Positions 25,762-34,687 of a stretch of DNA of 64,000 bases are shown piece by piece. The position numbers and the translations under genes were made by a program. Numbering within the stretch: the stretch's first letter is position 1; every line of letters begins with the position of its first letter. This DNA comes from an uncultured Crocinitomix sp. (GTDB taxonomy: Bacteria; Bacteroidota; Bacteroidia; Flavobacteriales_D; Crocinitomicaceae), in contig CAJQHR010000037.1 in the NCBI GenBank assembly GCA_905478225.1, positions 62,001 to 126,000 of the forward strand, read 5' to 3'. The notes beneath the pieces were generated by a model. It ran no database searches and was not told the DNA's origin. It saw only the letters and a program-made list of their open reading frames with translations.

Positions 25762-27518
25762 ATACGACTCTGATAAGTAAATAGATCGTAGTAACGTCCT
25801 TTTTTCTCAATCAACGAATCGTGCGTTCCTTGCTCGGCGATCAGGCCCTTTTCAATTACTAATATTTGATCTGCCTTGCGAATAGTTGTAAGCCTGTGTG
25901 CAATTACGAATGTCGTTCTGCCTTCCATTAATTCAGCCAAACTTTTTTGTATAAATGCTTCACTTTCATTATCTAAATTTGAGGTGGCCTCATCCAAAAT
26001 AATGATTTTAGGATCAGCTAATACAGCACGTGCAATGGCAATACGTTGTCTTTGTCCGCCTGATAGTTTTACACCGCGTTCGCCAATCACGGTATCTAAG
26101 CCTTCCTCAAAGTCATCTGTAAATTCATCAATATAAGCTGTTTTAACTGCCGCTATTAATTGCTCTTCTGTAGCATTTGGTCGTGGGAATAATATGTTTT
26201 CACGTATGGTACCTTCAAACAAAAAGTCGTCTTGCAAAACCACACCTAAATGTTGCCTATAACTACTAAGGTTCACTTTGGATAAATCGTGCCCGTCTAC
26301 TAATATTCGTCCAGAATCTGGCGCCATAAAGCTTGAAGCTAATCCTGCAATGGTTGATTTACCTGAGCCTGATGAACCGACTAAAGCCGTTACAGAGCCG
26401 AGCGGAGCGCTAAAGCTGATGTTATGCACTACTTCTTTATCTTCTTCATAGGAGAATGATACGTTTTCAAACTCAACGTTTCCAGTTACTTCAGTTAGCA
26501 CATTTACTCTAACGTTCGGGTCATTCTCGGCTTCCATGTTTAGCAATTCTTCCGTCCGGTCTAAACCTGCTAGCGCCTCCGTTAATTGACTTCCAATATT
26601 TCCCATTTGAACAATAGGTGCGATCATCAATGCAATTAAGAAACTAAAGGTCATTAACTGACCTACTTCTAAAGTTCCGCCCATTACATAATAGGCGCCC
26701 ATTCCAAAAATACCTGTTGTCGCTACTCCAATTAAAAAAGTAGATGAACTAGTGATAATTGCAGTTGAGGTCAAACTTTTTTTCACATTTTTGAATAATC
26801 GAAACGCACCCTCTTCAAAAACTTCGTTTTCTTGCTGTTCGGCATTAAATCCTTTTATAACTCTAATTCCATTTAAACTTTCTGTCAGTCTACCCGTAAC
26901 TTCTGCATTTATTACCCCTCTTTTTTTGAAAATTGGTCGAATGAATCCGAAAGCCTTGAGTGCAATAACGCCAAAGATCAACACTGGAATTAAAACTAAT
27001 AGCGTCATTTTACCGTTAATCTCAACCAAAAAATAGATTGAACCAATTGACGTAATAGAACCACCTATGAGTTGAACGAGTCCTGTCCCGACTAAATTTC
27101 TAACGCCTTCTACATCCGTCATTATTCGCGAAACCAATGCACCCGATTTCGTGTCATCATAATAACTAATAGGTAAGGAGAGTACTTTCTTTTGAACCTT
27201 AACACGGAGTTGTGCAATTAGTCGTTGTGCCTCAACGCTTAACAAACGGGTTAATAAAAATGACGTGATGGCTTGAACGGTGATAGCAGCCATTACTAAA
27301 ATTAGCAGTTGCGTTAAGAGTTGGTAATCTTCATTTGGAATAATTTCATCAATTAAAACCGTTAATTGCAACGGGGAAACAAAACTGGCAGCTTTACTTA
27401 TCAGGATTAAAATTAATCCGACAAAAAGAATTTTTTTTCGCGGCCAAATAAACTCCTTAAAGGTATTTCTTATTGATGCTTTACTTTCTTTGGTTTTTTC
27501 TTTCCCTTTTTCAGCCAT
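25758..27518 (-). CDS. ABC exporter, membrane and ATPase domains fused (MsbA/multidrug type)
   Basis: The 586-residue half-transporter has six membrane helices (about 28-310) and a nucleotide-binding domain with Walker A GSSGSGKST (381-389), Q-loop LQDDFLF, signature LSGGQRQR (485-492), Walker B IIILDEATSNLD and the H-loop VIAHRLTTI. It should work as a homodimer exporting lipids or hydrophobic compounds; the substrate cannot be told from sequence. The minus strand has TAACTTTG at 27523-27530, only 4 bp before the ATG, an exact -7 match that would imply an almost leaderless transcript if used. Confidence 0.92.
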   Translation of the reverse strand: MAEKGKEKTKESKASIRNTFKEFIWPRKKILFVGLILILISKAASFVSPLQLTVLIDEIIPNEDYQLLTQLLILVMAAITVQAITSFLLTRLLSVEAQRLIAQLRVKVQKKVLSLPISYYDDTKSGALVSRIMTDVEGVRNLVGTGLVQLIGGSITSIGSIYFLVEINGKMTLLVLIPVLIFGVIALKAFGFIRPIFKKRGVINAEVTGRLTESLNGIRVIKGFNAEQQENEVFEEGAFRLFKNVKKSLTSTAIITSSSTFLIGVATTGIFGMGAYYVMGGTLEVGQLMTFSFLIALMIAPIVQMGNIGSQLTEALAGLDRTEELLNMEAENDPNVRVNVLTEVTGNVEFENVSFSYEEDKEVVHNISFSAPLGSVTALVGSSGSGKSTIAGLASSFMAPDSGRILVDGHDLSKVNLSSYRQHLGVVLQDDFLFEGTIRENILFPRPNATEEQLIAAVKTAYIDEFTDDFEEGLDTVIGERGVKLSGGQRQRIAIARAVLADPKIIILDEATSNLDNESEAFIQKSLAELMEGRTTFVIAHRLTTIRKADQILVIEKGLIAEQGTHDSLIEKKGRYYDLFTYQSRI

Positions 27519-27622
27519 CTTACAAAGTTAGACAGAAATCTATTAAAAGGTGTTTAAACATGTTCTATTTATTCACTAAAAGGTAAAAGATGTTACGTAT
27601 CTTTAAGTTCTAAAATTGTAGG

Positions 27623-28798
27623 ATGGTAAATGTTGAAGAGGCTTTAAAGATTCTTAGCGATAATGGAATCAATCTTCTAAGTGAGCGACTGAAAGTAAGC
27701 GCAGCGCTAGAACAAGTTTTGGCGGTTGATGTAGTTTCGCCAATTGATATGCCGTCTTTCAATCAATCTGCTATGGATGGATATGCGTTTAATTTTCATC
27801 CAGATCAAAAATCATATAATGTTGTAGCTGAAGTTGCAGCAGGTTCGGCAAATAACCCCAAATTAAATAAAGGAGAAGGCGCTCGCATATTTACAGGTGC
27901 CATGGTTCCAGATGATGCAAATATCGTGGTGCAACAAGAGTGGATTGATCGGGTAGCGGATGTGGCGACTATAACAGAATCCGTGCAAATTGGTAGAAAT
28001 ATTCGTTTGCAAGGCGAGCAAATAAAAAAAGGGAGCATTGCTTTAGAAAAAGGAACGCTTATTACTCCAGCGGCGGTTGGCTTTTTAACTGGATTAGGTA
28101 TTGCCGAAATTGAGGTCTATCAGAATCCTAAAATTGCATTAATTACTACGGGGAATGAATTGGTGAAAGTTGGTCAGGATTTAAAGCCAGGACAAATTTA
28201 CGAAAGCAATTCTGAAATGCTTGCGGCCGTTTTATCTCATTATAATTTTAACGATTATTCTTTAGATACCGTAGCCGATAATTATGACGCCACCAGGAAT
28301 ATGATTAGATCGGCCATTGATAATTCAGACGTGGTTATTTTAACAGGTGGTATTTCTGTTGGCGATTATGACTTTGTGGGTAAAGCCTTGCAAGAAATTG
28401 CCGTGTCTGAACTCTTTTATAAGATTAACCAAAAGCCGGGCAAACCTATTTACGTGGGTAAAAAAGAGGGCACATTAATCGCTGGTCTGCCTGGGAATCC
28501 CGCTGCAGCATTAACTTGTTTTTACATGTATATTTTACCGGCAATGCATCAAATGATAGGTAAAGGATTCAATGGTCTCGAAAAAATTGAAATTCCGTTG
28601 GGTGAGAATTATACGAAAAAGGGAAGCCGTGCTGAGTTTTTAAAAGCTAAGATTGTAGACGGAGAGGCATTTGTTTTAGGCATGCAAAGTTCAGCTATGC
28701 TCCGATCATTTTCGGTGTCACAGGCCCTTGTTTTTATACCTTCCACAACAAGTTCTGTGGCGAAAAATGATTTGGTGACGGCTTATAAATTAACCTGA
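27623..28798 (+). CDS. moeA: Molybdopterin molybdenumtransferase MoeA
   Basis: The 391-residue enzyme inserts molybdate into adenylated molybdopterin. It has the MoeA landmarks PSFNQSAMDGYAF, GEGARIFTGAMVPDDAN, ITTGNEL, the MoCF-binding TGGISVGDYDFV and GLPGNPAAALTCFY. It is the first gene of the plus-strand Mo-cofactor operon. The stop overlaps the mobA start by one base (TGATG). Confidence 0.95.
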   Translation: MVNVEEALKILSDNGINLLSERLKVSAALEQVLAVDVVSPIDMPSFNQSAMDGYAFNFHPDQKSYNVVAEVAAGSANNPKLNKGEGARIFTGAMVPDDANIVVQQEWIDRVADVATITESVQIGRNIRLQGEQIKKGSIALEKGTLITPAAVGFLTGLGIAEIEVYQNPKIALITTGNELVKVGQDLKPGQIYESNSEMLAAVLSHYNFNDYSLDTVADNYDATRNMIRSAIDNSDVVILTGGISVGDYDFVGKALQEIAVSELFYKINQKPGKPIYVGKKEGTLIAGLPGNPAAALTCFYMYILPAMHQMIGKGFNGLEKIEIPLGENYTKKGSRAEFLKAKIVDGEAFVLGMQSSAMLRSFSVSQALVFIPSTTSSVAKNDLVTAYKLT

Positions 28799-29352
28799 TG
28801 GATATTATTCCAAATACCACGGCAATTATTCTAGCGGGCGGTCAAAGTTCTAGAATGGGTCAAGATAAGGGGCTAATGGAGTTGAGTGGCAGACCAATGA
28901 TTCAACACATTATAGAAACGGTTTCTCAATTGACAAGTCAAATTATCATTATTGCAAATAATTCGGAATATCAACAGTTTGGTTTACCTGTTTACGAGGA
29001 TCTAACAAAAGAAAAAGGACCCTTGGCAGGAATCGTCACAGGATTATCGAAATCTAAGACTGACTTGAATTGGATTATTAGTTGCGACACACCCTATGTT
29101 TCAGTAGATTTATTGTCCGAACTTATGTTTAATTTAAAAGTAGCAGATGTGGTTGTCCCTTCTAAAAATGATAAAATACATCCCTTAATTGGGACATATC
29201 ATAAATCAACATTACCTATTTTTCAAAGAGAACTTGAATTAGATCATCTAAAAATTATGACCGTGATCGGCCAATTACATGTGCAGATCATAGACGTAAA
29301 TCGATTTGATGTTCTTAACTTTAAAAACTTGAATTCAAAAGAAGATATATGA
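28798..29352 (+). CDS. mobA: Molybdenum cofactor guanylyltransferase MobA
   Basis: The 184-residue protein has the nucleotidyltransferase motif IILAGGQSSRMGQDKGLMEL at the N-terminus, EKGPLAGI and a metal-binding SCDTPYVS. MobA attaches GMP to Mo-molybdopterin, giving the guanine dinucleotide cofactor used by DMSO-reductase-type enzymes. It overlaps moeA by one base and moaD by four, so it is tightly coupled in the operon. Confidence 0.92.
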   Translation: MDIIPNTTAIILAGGQSSRMGQDKGLMELSGRPMIQHIIETVSQLTSQIIIIANNSEYQQFGLPVYEDLTKEKGPLAGIVTGLSKSKTDLNWIISCDTPYVSVDLLSELMFNLKVADVVVPSKNDKIHPLIGTYHKSTLPIFQRELELDHLKIMTVIGQLHVQIIDVNRFDVLNFKNLNSKEDI

Positions 29353-29591
29353 ACCTGAATATTAAATATTTTGGAAGAATTGTAGAGATAACAGGAGTGG
29401 ATGAAGAGCGATTAGAGTGTTCTGACAGTATCAATCTTGCCGAGTTCCGGAGTCTACTTCTCTCACGTTATTATCCGGATCTTAAGGGCGAATCATTTCA
29501 AATTGCTGTGGATCAAGAAGTGAAGTCAGAAGATTTTAGAATTGATAAAGATTGTGAGCTTGCAATTTTACCACCATTTGCCGGAGGCTAA
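29349..29591 (+). CDS. moaD: Molybdopterin synthase sulfur-carrier subunit MoaD
   Basis: The 80-residue beta-grasp protein ends in the required Gly-Gly (PPFAGG), the site of adenylation and thiocarboxylation. MoaD donates sulfur to the molybdopterin dithiolene and is activated by the MoeB-type enzyme encoded next. It overlaps mobA by 4 bp. The next start lies 2 bp after its stop. Confidence 0.93.
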   Translation: MNLNIKYFGRIVEITGVDEERLECSDSINLAEFRSLLLSRYYPDLKGESFQIAVDQEVKSEDFRIDKDCELAILPPFAGG

Positions 29592-29592
29592 T

Positions 29593-30693
29593 ATGTTAAG
29601 CAGAGACGAAAATAAAAGATATAGTCGCCATGTCATTCTTGATAAAGTTGGGATGGAGGGACAACTTAAATTGAAAGCTGCCAAGGTTTTAGTGATTGGT
29701 GCTGGCGGTTTGGGATGTCCTACTTTGCAATACTTGACTGCAGCAGGAGTTGGCACAATTGGAATCATAGATTTTGATAAAATTGATATCTCTAATTTGC
29801 AACGTCAGATTTTATTTACACCGCAGGATCTCGGAAAAAACAAGGCGGAAATAGCCGCGGAACATTTAAAACAATTGAACGAACATGTCATTTTTCAGGT
29901 ATACCCAGAACGGTTGACTGCAGAAAACGCCTTGGAATTATTTGCCGCTTATGATTTAGTGATTGATGGAACAGATAATTTTTCAACCCGATATTTAGTG
30001 AATGACGCAGCTGTGCTAACGAACAAGCCACTCGTTTACGGATCAATTTACAAGTTTCAAGGTCAAGTTTCCGTCTTTAATTATGAAAATGGGCCAACTT
30101 ATCGCTGTGTTTTCCCCATTCCACCAAAAGCCGGCACCATAAAAAATTGCTCAGAGATTGGTGTGATTGGAGTATTGTCAGGAATCATTGGCACGCAACA
30201 AGCCAACGAGGCCATTAAAATAACCTTAGGAATCGGAACAACGCTATCTGGTCATTTATTGATTTATGATGCGCTCAAAGCGACTTATATGAAAGTGGCC
30301 GTTAAAAAATCAGATGATGAAGTTCAAAAAACATTGGATTTAAAAGCAAGTTTTAAAACACAGGATTATGATTTGTTTTGCGGCGTAAATACTGCTGAAA
30401 AATCACATGAAATAACTGGGGAATATTTGAAGCAACTCTTAAATAATGATAATATTCGAATTGTTGATTTGAGAGAAGAATGGGAAGAACCGCAATTGGA
30501 AGGTTCAAATGTGGAGCGAATCATTATGTCCGAGCTACAAGAAAAAATGGATCGATTTAAAACGGATAAAATAGTAGTTTTAGTTTGTCAAACGGGCACA
30601 CGATCCAATAACGTCAAACAATTAGTAGAACAAACACTTCAACAAAGTGATATTAAAGAATTAAAAGGAGGAATGGAGAAATATGGAAAATAA
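29593..30693 (+). CDS. moeB: MoeB-type adenylyltransferase with C-terminal rhodanese domain
   Basis: The true start is the ATG at 29593 (MLSRDENKRYSRHVIL), giving 366 residues; an upstream frame from 29542 reads through moaD. The ThiF/E1-like domain has the nucleotide loop VLVIGAGGLGCPTLQYL, DFDKIDISNLQRQ and NCSEIGVIGV. The last 100 residues form a rhodanese domain with the probable active-site Cys in VCQTGTRSNN. Such fusions adenylate MoaD and can transfer sulfur to it in one protein, as in MoeZ or MOCS3. A second target such as ThiS is possible. It overlaps moaE by 11 bp. Confidence 0.92.
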   Translation: MLSRDENKRYSRHVILDKVGMEGQLKLKAAKVLVIGAGGLGCPTLQYLTAAGVGTIGIIDFDKIDISNLQRQILFTPQDLGKNKAEIAAEHLKQLNEHVIFQVYPERLTAENALELFAAYDLVIDGTDNFSTRYLVNDAAVLTNKPLVYGSIYKFQGQVSVFNYENGPTYRCVFPIPPKAGTIKNCSEIGVIGVLSGIIGTQQANEAIKITLGIGTTLSGHLLIYDALKATYMKVAVKKSDDEVQKTLDLKASFKTQDYDLFCGVNTAEKSHEITGEYLKQLLNNDNIRIVDLREEWEEPQLEGSNVERIIMSELQEKMDRFKTDKIVVLVCQTGTRSNNVKQLVEQTLQQSDIKELKGGMEKYGK

Positions 30694-31132
30694 AAAGAAG
30701 AAAACAAAAAAGGTATTTGTGCAAGGTGCAATAAGTCCTGAAAAAATTGCGACCTCAATTACACATCATCAAGTGAAAACAAATATTGGGGCGCATGATA
30801 TTTTCTTGGGGCAAGTGAGGGCTGATGAAATTGATGGAAAAATAGTGCAAGGAATTGACTATTCGGCGTATGAGGAAATGGCCGAGCAAAAATTTTACGA
30901 GATTAGAGAAGCTGCGTTTGAAAAATTTGATTTGACCTGTATGCATATTTATCATAGCATTGGCCCGGTTAAAGCTGGTGAGATATGTTTGTTCGTTTTT
31001 ACTTCTTCAAAACACCGCGCCATGGCAATGGATGCCTGCCGTTTTTTGGTGGAAGAAATTAAAGCAAACGTACCCGTGTTCGGCAAAGAAATTTTTGAAG
31101 ATGAATCGTATCAATGGAAAGTGAATCAATAG
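30683..31132 (+). CDS. moaE: Molybdopterin synthase catalytic subunit MoaE
   Basis: The 149-residue protein has GAHDIFLGQVRADEIDGK, the YHSIGPVKAGE segment, SSKHRAMAMDACRFLVEEIK and the catalytic Lys in VPVFGKEIFED. MoaE and MoaD form the heterotetrameric molybdopterin synthase. The start overlaps moeB by 11 bp. Confidence 0.95.
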   Translation: MENKKKKTKKVFVQGAISPEKIATSITHHQVKTNIGAHDIFLGQVRADEIDGKIVQGIDYSAYEEMAEQKFYEIREAAFEKFDLTCMHIYHSIGPVKAGEICLFVFTSSKHRAMAMDACRFLVEEIKANVPVFGKEIFEDESYQWKVNQ

Positions 31133-31170
31133 TAATATGCAATTATCAATATTCAGTATTCAATTTCTTA

Positions 31171-31230
31171 ACTAACTACTAACTACTAACTACTAACTAC
31201 TAACTACTAACTACTAACTACTAACTACTA
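31171..31230. repeat. Tandem 7-bp repeat ACTAACT, 8.6 copies, just before moaCB
   Basis: Eight perfect copies of ACTAACT plus four more bases fill 31171-31230 and end 4 bp before the moaCB ATG at 31235, so they occupy the place of the ribosome binding region. Because the unit is 7 bp and contains TAA, the array carries stop codons in all three forward frames. Copy number changes by slippage could alter moaCB translation. Confidence 0.95.
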
Positions 31231-31234
31231 TAAC

Positions 31235-32149
31235 ATGGTCGACATTACAGACAAATCAAACACACTTCGGATGGCAATTGCTCAGGCGGAGGTGAATGTA
31301 AGCAAGCAAGAAACGATCGACGCCATAAACAATGGAACGGTTCCAAAAGGAAATGTTTTTGAAATGTCAAAGGCCGCGGGATTATTAGGCGTTAAGAAAA
31401 CCCCCGATTTATTACCCGATTGTCATCCATTGCCAATAGAATACACGGCGGTTTCGTATCGCATAGAAGGACTATCAATTTTTGTGGAGATGGAAGTACA
31501 CACGATTTATAAAACTGGTGTTGAGTTAGAAGCCATGCATGGGGTGAGTGTTATTGCGTTAAATATGTACGACATGCTCAAGCCAATTGATAAAGGGATT
31601 GAGATTGGAAATATAAAATTATTGCGCAAAAAAGGTGGGAAGACTGATTTTAAAGACAAATTCTTAGATCGTAAAGACTTAAAAGCTGCTGTGATTGTTT
31701 GTTCTGATACTATTTCTGCAGGACAAAAAGAAGATAAAGCCGGGAAAGCTATAATCGCCAAATTAGAGAAAAGTGGCGTTGAAATAGGCGCTTATGATAT
31801 TATTCCAGATGAAAAAGAGGAAATTCAAAACCACTTAAATCACTATCATGAAGCAGGGTATAATATGGTCATTTATACAGGTGGAACAGGTTTATCTATA
31901 AGAGACGTTACTCCTGAATCCATAACGCCTTTATTGGATCGTAGAATTCCGGGAATAGAAGAGGCCATTCGTAATTACGGACAAAATCGAATGCCCTACG
32001 CAATGTTGTCGCGCAGCGTGGTGGGTGTAAAGGGAAGCATGTTGGTCATGGCATTGCCCGGATCAACAAATGGTGCGAGAGAAAGCATGGAGGCCGTTTT
32101 TCCTGAGGTATTGCATGTTTTTGGGGTCTTGAAAGGGGAGCGGCATTAA
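31235..32149 (+). CDS. moaCB: Bifunctional MoaC/MoaB molybdenum cofactor protein
   Basis: The 304-residue fusion has an N-terminal MoaC domain (about 1-150: VDITDKSNTLRMA, LPDCHPLPIEY, AMHGVSVIALNMYDM, ending near DRKD) and a C-terminal MogA/MoaB domain (about 155-304: AAVIVCSDTISAGQKEDKAG, IYTGGTGLSIRDVTPE, VMALPGSTNGARE). MoaC with MoaA makes cyclic pyranopterin; MoaB-type proteins adenylate molybdopterin. The fusion is common in Bacteroidota. It ends the operon. Its start directly follows an ACTAACT tandem repeat. Confidence 0.94.
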   Translation: MVDITDKSNTLRMAIAQAEVNVSKQETIDAINNGTVPKGNVFEMSKAAGLLGVKKTPDLLPDCHPLPIEYTAVSYRIEGLSIFVEMEVHTIYKTGVELEAMHGVSVIALNMYDMLKPIDKGIEIGNIKLLRKKGGKTDFKDKFLDRKDLKAAVIVCSDTISAGQKEDKAGKAIIAKLEKSGVEIGAYDIIPDEKEEIQNHLNHYHEAGYNMVIYTGGTGLSIRDVTPESITPLLDRRIPGIEEAIRNYGQNRMPYAMLSRSVVGVKGSMLVMALPGSTNGARESMEAVFPEVLHVFGVLKGERH

Positions 32150-32179
32150 TTCTTGGATGGGTTTTCATTCATCTCATAG

Positions 32180-32428
32180 GAACGAATCGTTGAAGTACCA
32201 GAAGAGGATGTTGATTCATTGGGATATAATGCTTATGGCGTTTGGGACATGCAGGGATTAGACTTTTACCCTGATAGTAGTTTAAGAAGGGTCATGCTTA
32301 GCTTTGATGAAAATAACAATTTATTCTATTTTAAAGATTCTTTAGGTGATGTCACCTTTGAATTATCGCCAAATTTTGAATATACAGACGAAAGTAAATA
32401 TTCAAGCGAAGCAACGGGTATAGATTAA
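32180..32428 (+). pseudogene. Short open fragment, probable gene remnant
   Basis: An open frame after an in-frame TAG at 32177 encodes about 80 residues (VEVPEEDVDSLGYN then FYPDSSLRRVML and ELSPNFEYTDES) with no ATG; only a TTG at 32219 is available, giving 69 residues. The composition looks protein-like (acidic, few rare residues), so it may be the tail of a lost gene, or a small TTG-started gene. No family recognised. Confidence 0.35.
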
Positions 32429-32429
32429 A

Positions 32430-33164
32430 CTAAATCTTAACCGCCTTTTCAACAGTAATTTCTGATCCTTCCGCTAGCATAACAGAAAGCGGTTCAGCAT
32501 CATTTAAATGCGCAAAATCAGCGCCATATACTAAGCCAAAGTCAACTTTAACTTTACATTGTTTCACAGGGTAAGCATCCCAAACGGGGTGCGTTACTTG
32601 ATACTCGAAACTCTTATGATCGTTGATTTTTGTGTATCCCCAATAATGCTCTGTAATAAAGGCAATGTCACTTTCTAAACCGCCCACTTCATTCATGGCG
32701 GCTGGGTTGATTTTAAAAGGTGTTTTGTTGGCAATTACTTCAACCTCTTGCCATTTTCCGTTTTTCCGCCATCCATAGCTAATGGTGTATTTCTCCTCTG
32801 CTTCATTCCAACTATGGCGCATTTTGCAGGTTTCATAATGCTCTTTATAAATAGTGTTGGCCACAATTGAAATGGCCCTTTTTGGAACAATTTCTTTGAT
32901 GAAAACAACCCCTCGTTTCCATTTATCCTCGGCTTTGTGTTTTACGTAGAAACGTAGATTAACTTCTTCAAAATTAATGTGAAAGGGAATCTTGATTCCC
33001 AACATGCGGGTATTCACGAATTTGAATCCGACTAAACTCATCATACATTTGCCATTATGCAAATCTAGTTCAGTCTTTGGTGGTAAATACGGCATTAATA
33101 TTTCAGGATTAACTTCATAGTTCACTAAAATTAATTTACGCCACTCAGCTTTTAAGAAACTCAT
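32430..33164 (-). CDS. DUF2071 (YqjF-like) family protein
   Basis: The 244-residue protein has the DUF2071 features: LKAEWRKLILVNYEVNPEIL and YLPPKTELDLHNGKCMMSLVGFKF (read in two parts), and FHINFEEVNLRFYVK followed by KRGVVFIKEIVP. The family is described as acetoacetate-decarboxylase-like in fold; its function is not established. It is a single gene convergent with the Mo-cofactor operon and has no membrane segment. Confidence 0.85.
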   Translation of the reverse strand: MSFLKAEWRKLILVNYEVNPEILMPYLPPKTELDLHNGKCMMSLVGFKFVNTRMLGIKIPFHINFEEVNLRFYVKHKAEDKWKRGVVFIKEIVPKRAISIVANTIYKEHYETCKMRHSWNEAEEKYTISYGWRKNGKWQEVEVIANKTPFKINPAAMNEVGGLESDIAFITEHYWGYTKINDHKSFEYQVTHPVWDAYPVKQCKVKVDFGLVYGADFAHLNDAEPLSVMLAEGSEITVEKAVKI

Positions 33165-33271
33165 ACTTTAAAGATAAGGAATTGGGATTGGAAATGTTAT
33201 ATTTATTGTTCACTCATTCAAAAACGGATGTTCCGTACCAAAAAAACTCAATACTGTTCGTCGCAGGCGAA

Positions 33272-33781
33272 CTAAAGGTACCTTTCCATAATCACATTAA
33301 AGTGATGGATTGGATGACCAATAAGAATGTAACCAATTGAAAGTGCCGAGATTTTTGTTCCGTTCGCAGTTCCGCTATTCAAGAGTTGTTTATCTGTTAA
33401 AGGTCGGTAAAATAATTCGGTAGATTTTCGCACGGTCTGGTACTCTTCAAGCAAGGCCTCTATACTTTGATTGTTAGCCATAGAAGCGGGCACATAAGCA
33501 TTATGGTCGTATCCAGGAAGTTCTGTGTCATCCTCACGAACAAAGCGCAGGGCACGGTTTATAAAAATACGTTCCGTATCTATTAAATGTTGAATGAGTT
33601 CATTTACAGTCCATTTACTAGGTGCATAAACACGCTGACCAATTGAATGAAGCATGGCCATGTCATTGATGTAAAGCTCAATTCCACCAGTTGGTAAAAC
33701 ATCTATTAAAGGTTTGTCGGGTGCCAATTCAATATAGCCTTTATAATAATCAGGGGCGCTGCTTAATGCAAGATTCTTCAT
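33272..33781 (-). CDS. DinB-family protein
   Basis: The 169-residue protein has the four-helix DinB architecture with metal-binding histidines in LIQHLIDTERIF and in GHPIHHFNVIMERYL. DinB proteins are metal-dependent, often thiol-dependent transferases or stress proteins; the specific substrate is unknown. It lies 107 bp upstream of the DUF2071 gene on the same strand. Confidence 0.88.
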   Translation of the reverse strand: MKNLALSSAPDYYKGYIELAPDKPLIDVLPTGGIELYINDMAMLHSIGQRVYAPSKWTVNELIQHLIDTERIFINRALRFVREDDTELPGYDHNAYVPASMANNQSIEALLEEYQTVRKSTELFYRPLTDKQLLNSGTANGTKISALSIGYILIGHPIHHFNVIMERYL

Positions 33782-34120
33782 GCTTTAAAGATAACGAATT
33801 AAGCGATTTTTTCTCATTTTGATTAGAACTAAATGTGTCTTCCCCAATCCGATCACGCCTTTCTCTCACTCATCCTTGGCAATACCTTATTCTAGGTATA
33901 AAAAGTGTTTTAAGAGCAACAGATTTGGTCAATCAACATAAATAATTGAGTTATGAAATTTATAATATCTCATTTAGATTTCAAATAACCGAGCCGTATT
34001 TTCTTATTTTTGACTAAAAGGGAATTTTCATTGTGTAATGTTCAATTTGAATTGTTCAATAAGCAATTTGCGTTTTTTTTGACTAATGACTAATGACTAA
34101 TGACTAATGACTAAATAAAT
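33782..34120. other. Intergenic region between divergent genes
   Basis: This 339-bp AT-rich gap separates the DinB gene (-) and a membrane-protein gene (+). It has a TATTTTTG (-7-like) near 34004-34011 and palindromic AT-rich stretches such as CAATTTGAATTG near 34043. It ends in the GACTAAT tandem repeat listed separately. I see no other gene or RNA. Confidence 0.5.
34081..34113. repeat. Tandem 7-bp repeat GACTAAT, 4.7 copies, just before a start codon
   Basis: Four perfect GACTAAT units plus GACTA occupy 34081-34113 and end 7 bp before the ATG at 34121. The unit contains TAA and, across unit borders, ATG and TGA, so the array has starts and stops in every forward frame. The position is like the ACTAACT array before moaCB. 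Confidence 0.93.
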
Positions 34121-34606
34121 ATGCGCTCTTTAAACACAATCGGTATTATTGGGAGTATTGTGATTTTTTGGTACGGAACATCCGTTGTTAAAGAGATTGA
34201 GCAATTAGTTTACGAAAGGTATAAATATTACAATGGCTTTGGTCGTTTGGATGCGGGAATCGAAAACTTGTTTTTGAATGGCGCCTTTTTCATGATCATA
34301 GTCGGTCTCTTTTACGTTGGTTTATATGGCGGAAATTTGAAACAAATTAAGCGAAAGACGGTCAAAATAATTTCTATACTAGGGATTATTTTTGCATCAA
34401 TTTTTGTTTTAATGAATATTGTATTTGTTGGTAGTGGAAATGTTGAAGACTTTGCTATGGCGTATGTGATGTGGTGGTTATTCGGTCTAGTTAGTTTGGC
34501 GTTTACAATTGTGCTTTTAGTTCAAGCTGTTTGTGATGTTAGAGGAGTAGTGCGATCGGTCACAAATTACGGAGATGACATTATTGATGATTTTGAGCTA
34601 GAATAG
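34121..34606 (+). CDS. Four-helix membrane protein of unknown function
   Basis: The 161-residue product has four predicted membrane segments (about 6-23, 50-70, 85-108 and 117-142) and a short acidic end (DDIIDDFELE). No motif was recognised. The start follows a GACTAAT tandem repeat and an A-rich AATAAAT. It is a stand-alone gene. Confidence 0.68.
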   Translation: MRSLNTIGIIGSIVIFWYGTSVVKEIEQLVYERYKYYNGFGRLDAGIENLFLNGAFFMIIVGLFYVGLYGGNLKQIKRKTVKIISILGIIFASIFVLMNIVFVGSGNVEDFAMAYVMWWLFGLVSLAFTIVLLVQAVCDVRGVVRSVTNYGDDIIDDFELE

Positions 34607-34687
34607 TTCTTGGTCCACCTAAATCGGAGAAAATTCCAAAGTTGGAAATTCAAATTTCATTGGGCTTAGACGGCCAAATATTAACGA

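Noticed and set aside
31171-31230. Possible CRISPR-like array
   Set aside because: Units of 7-8 bp with no spacers are simple tandem repeats, not CRISPR repeats.
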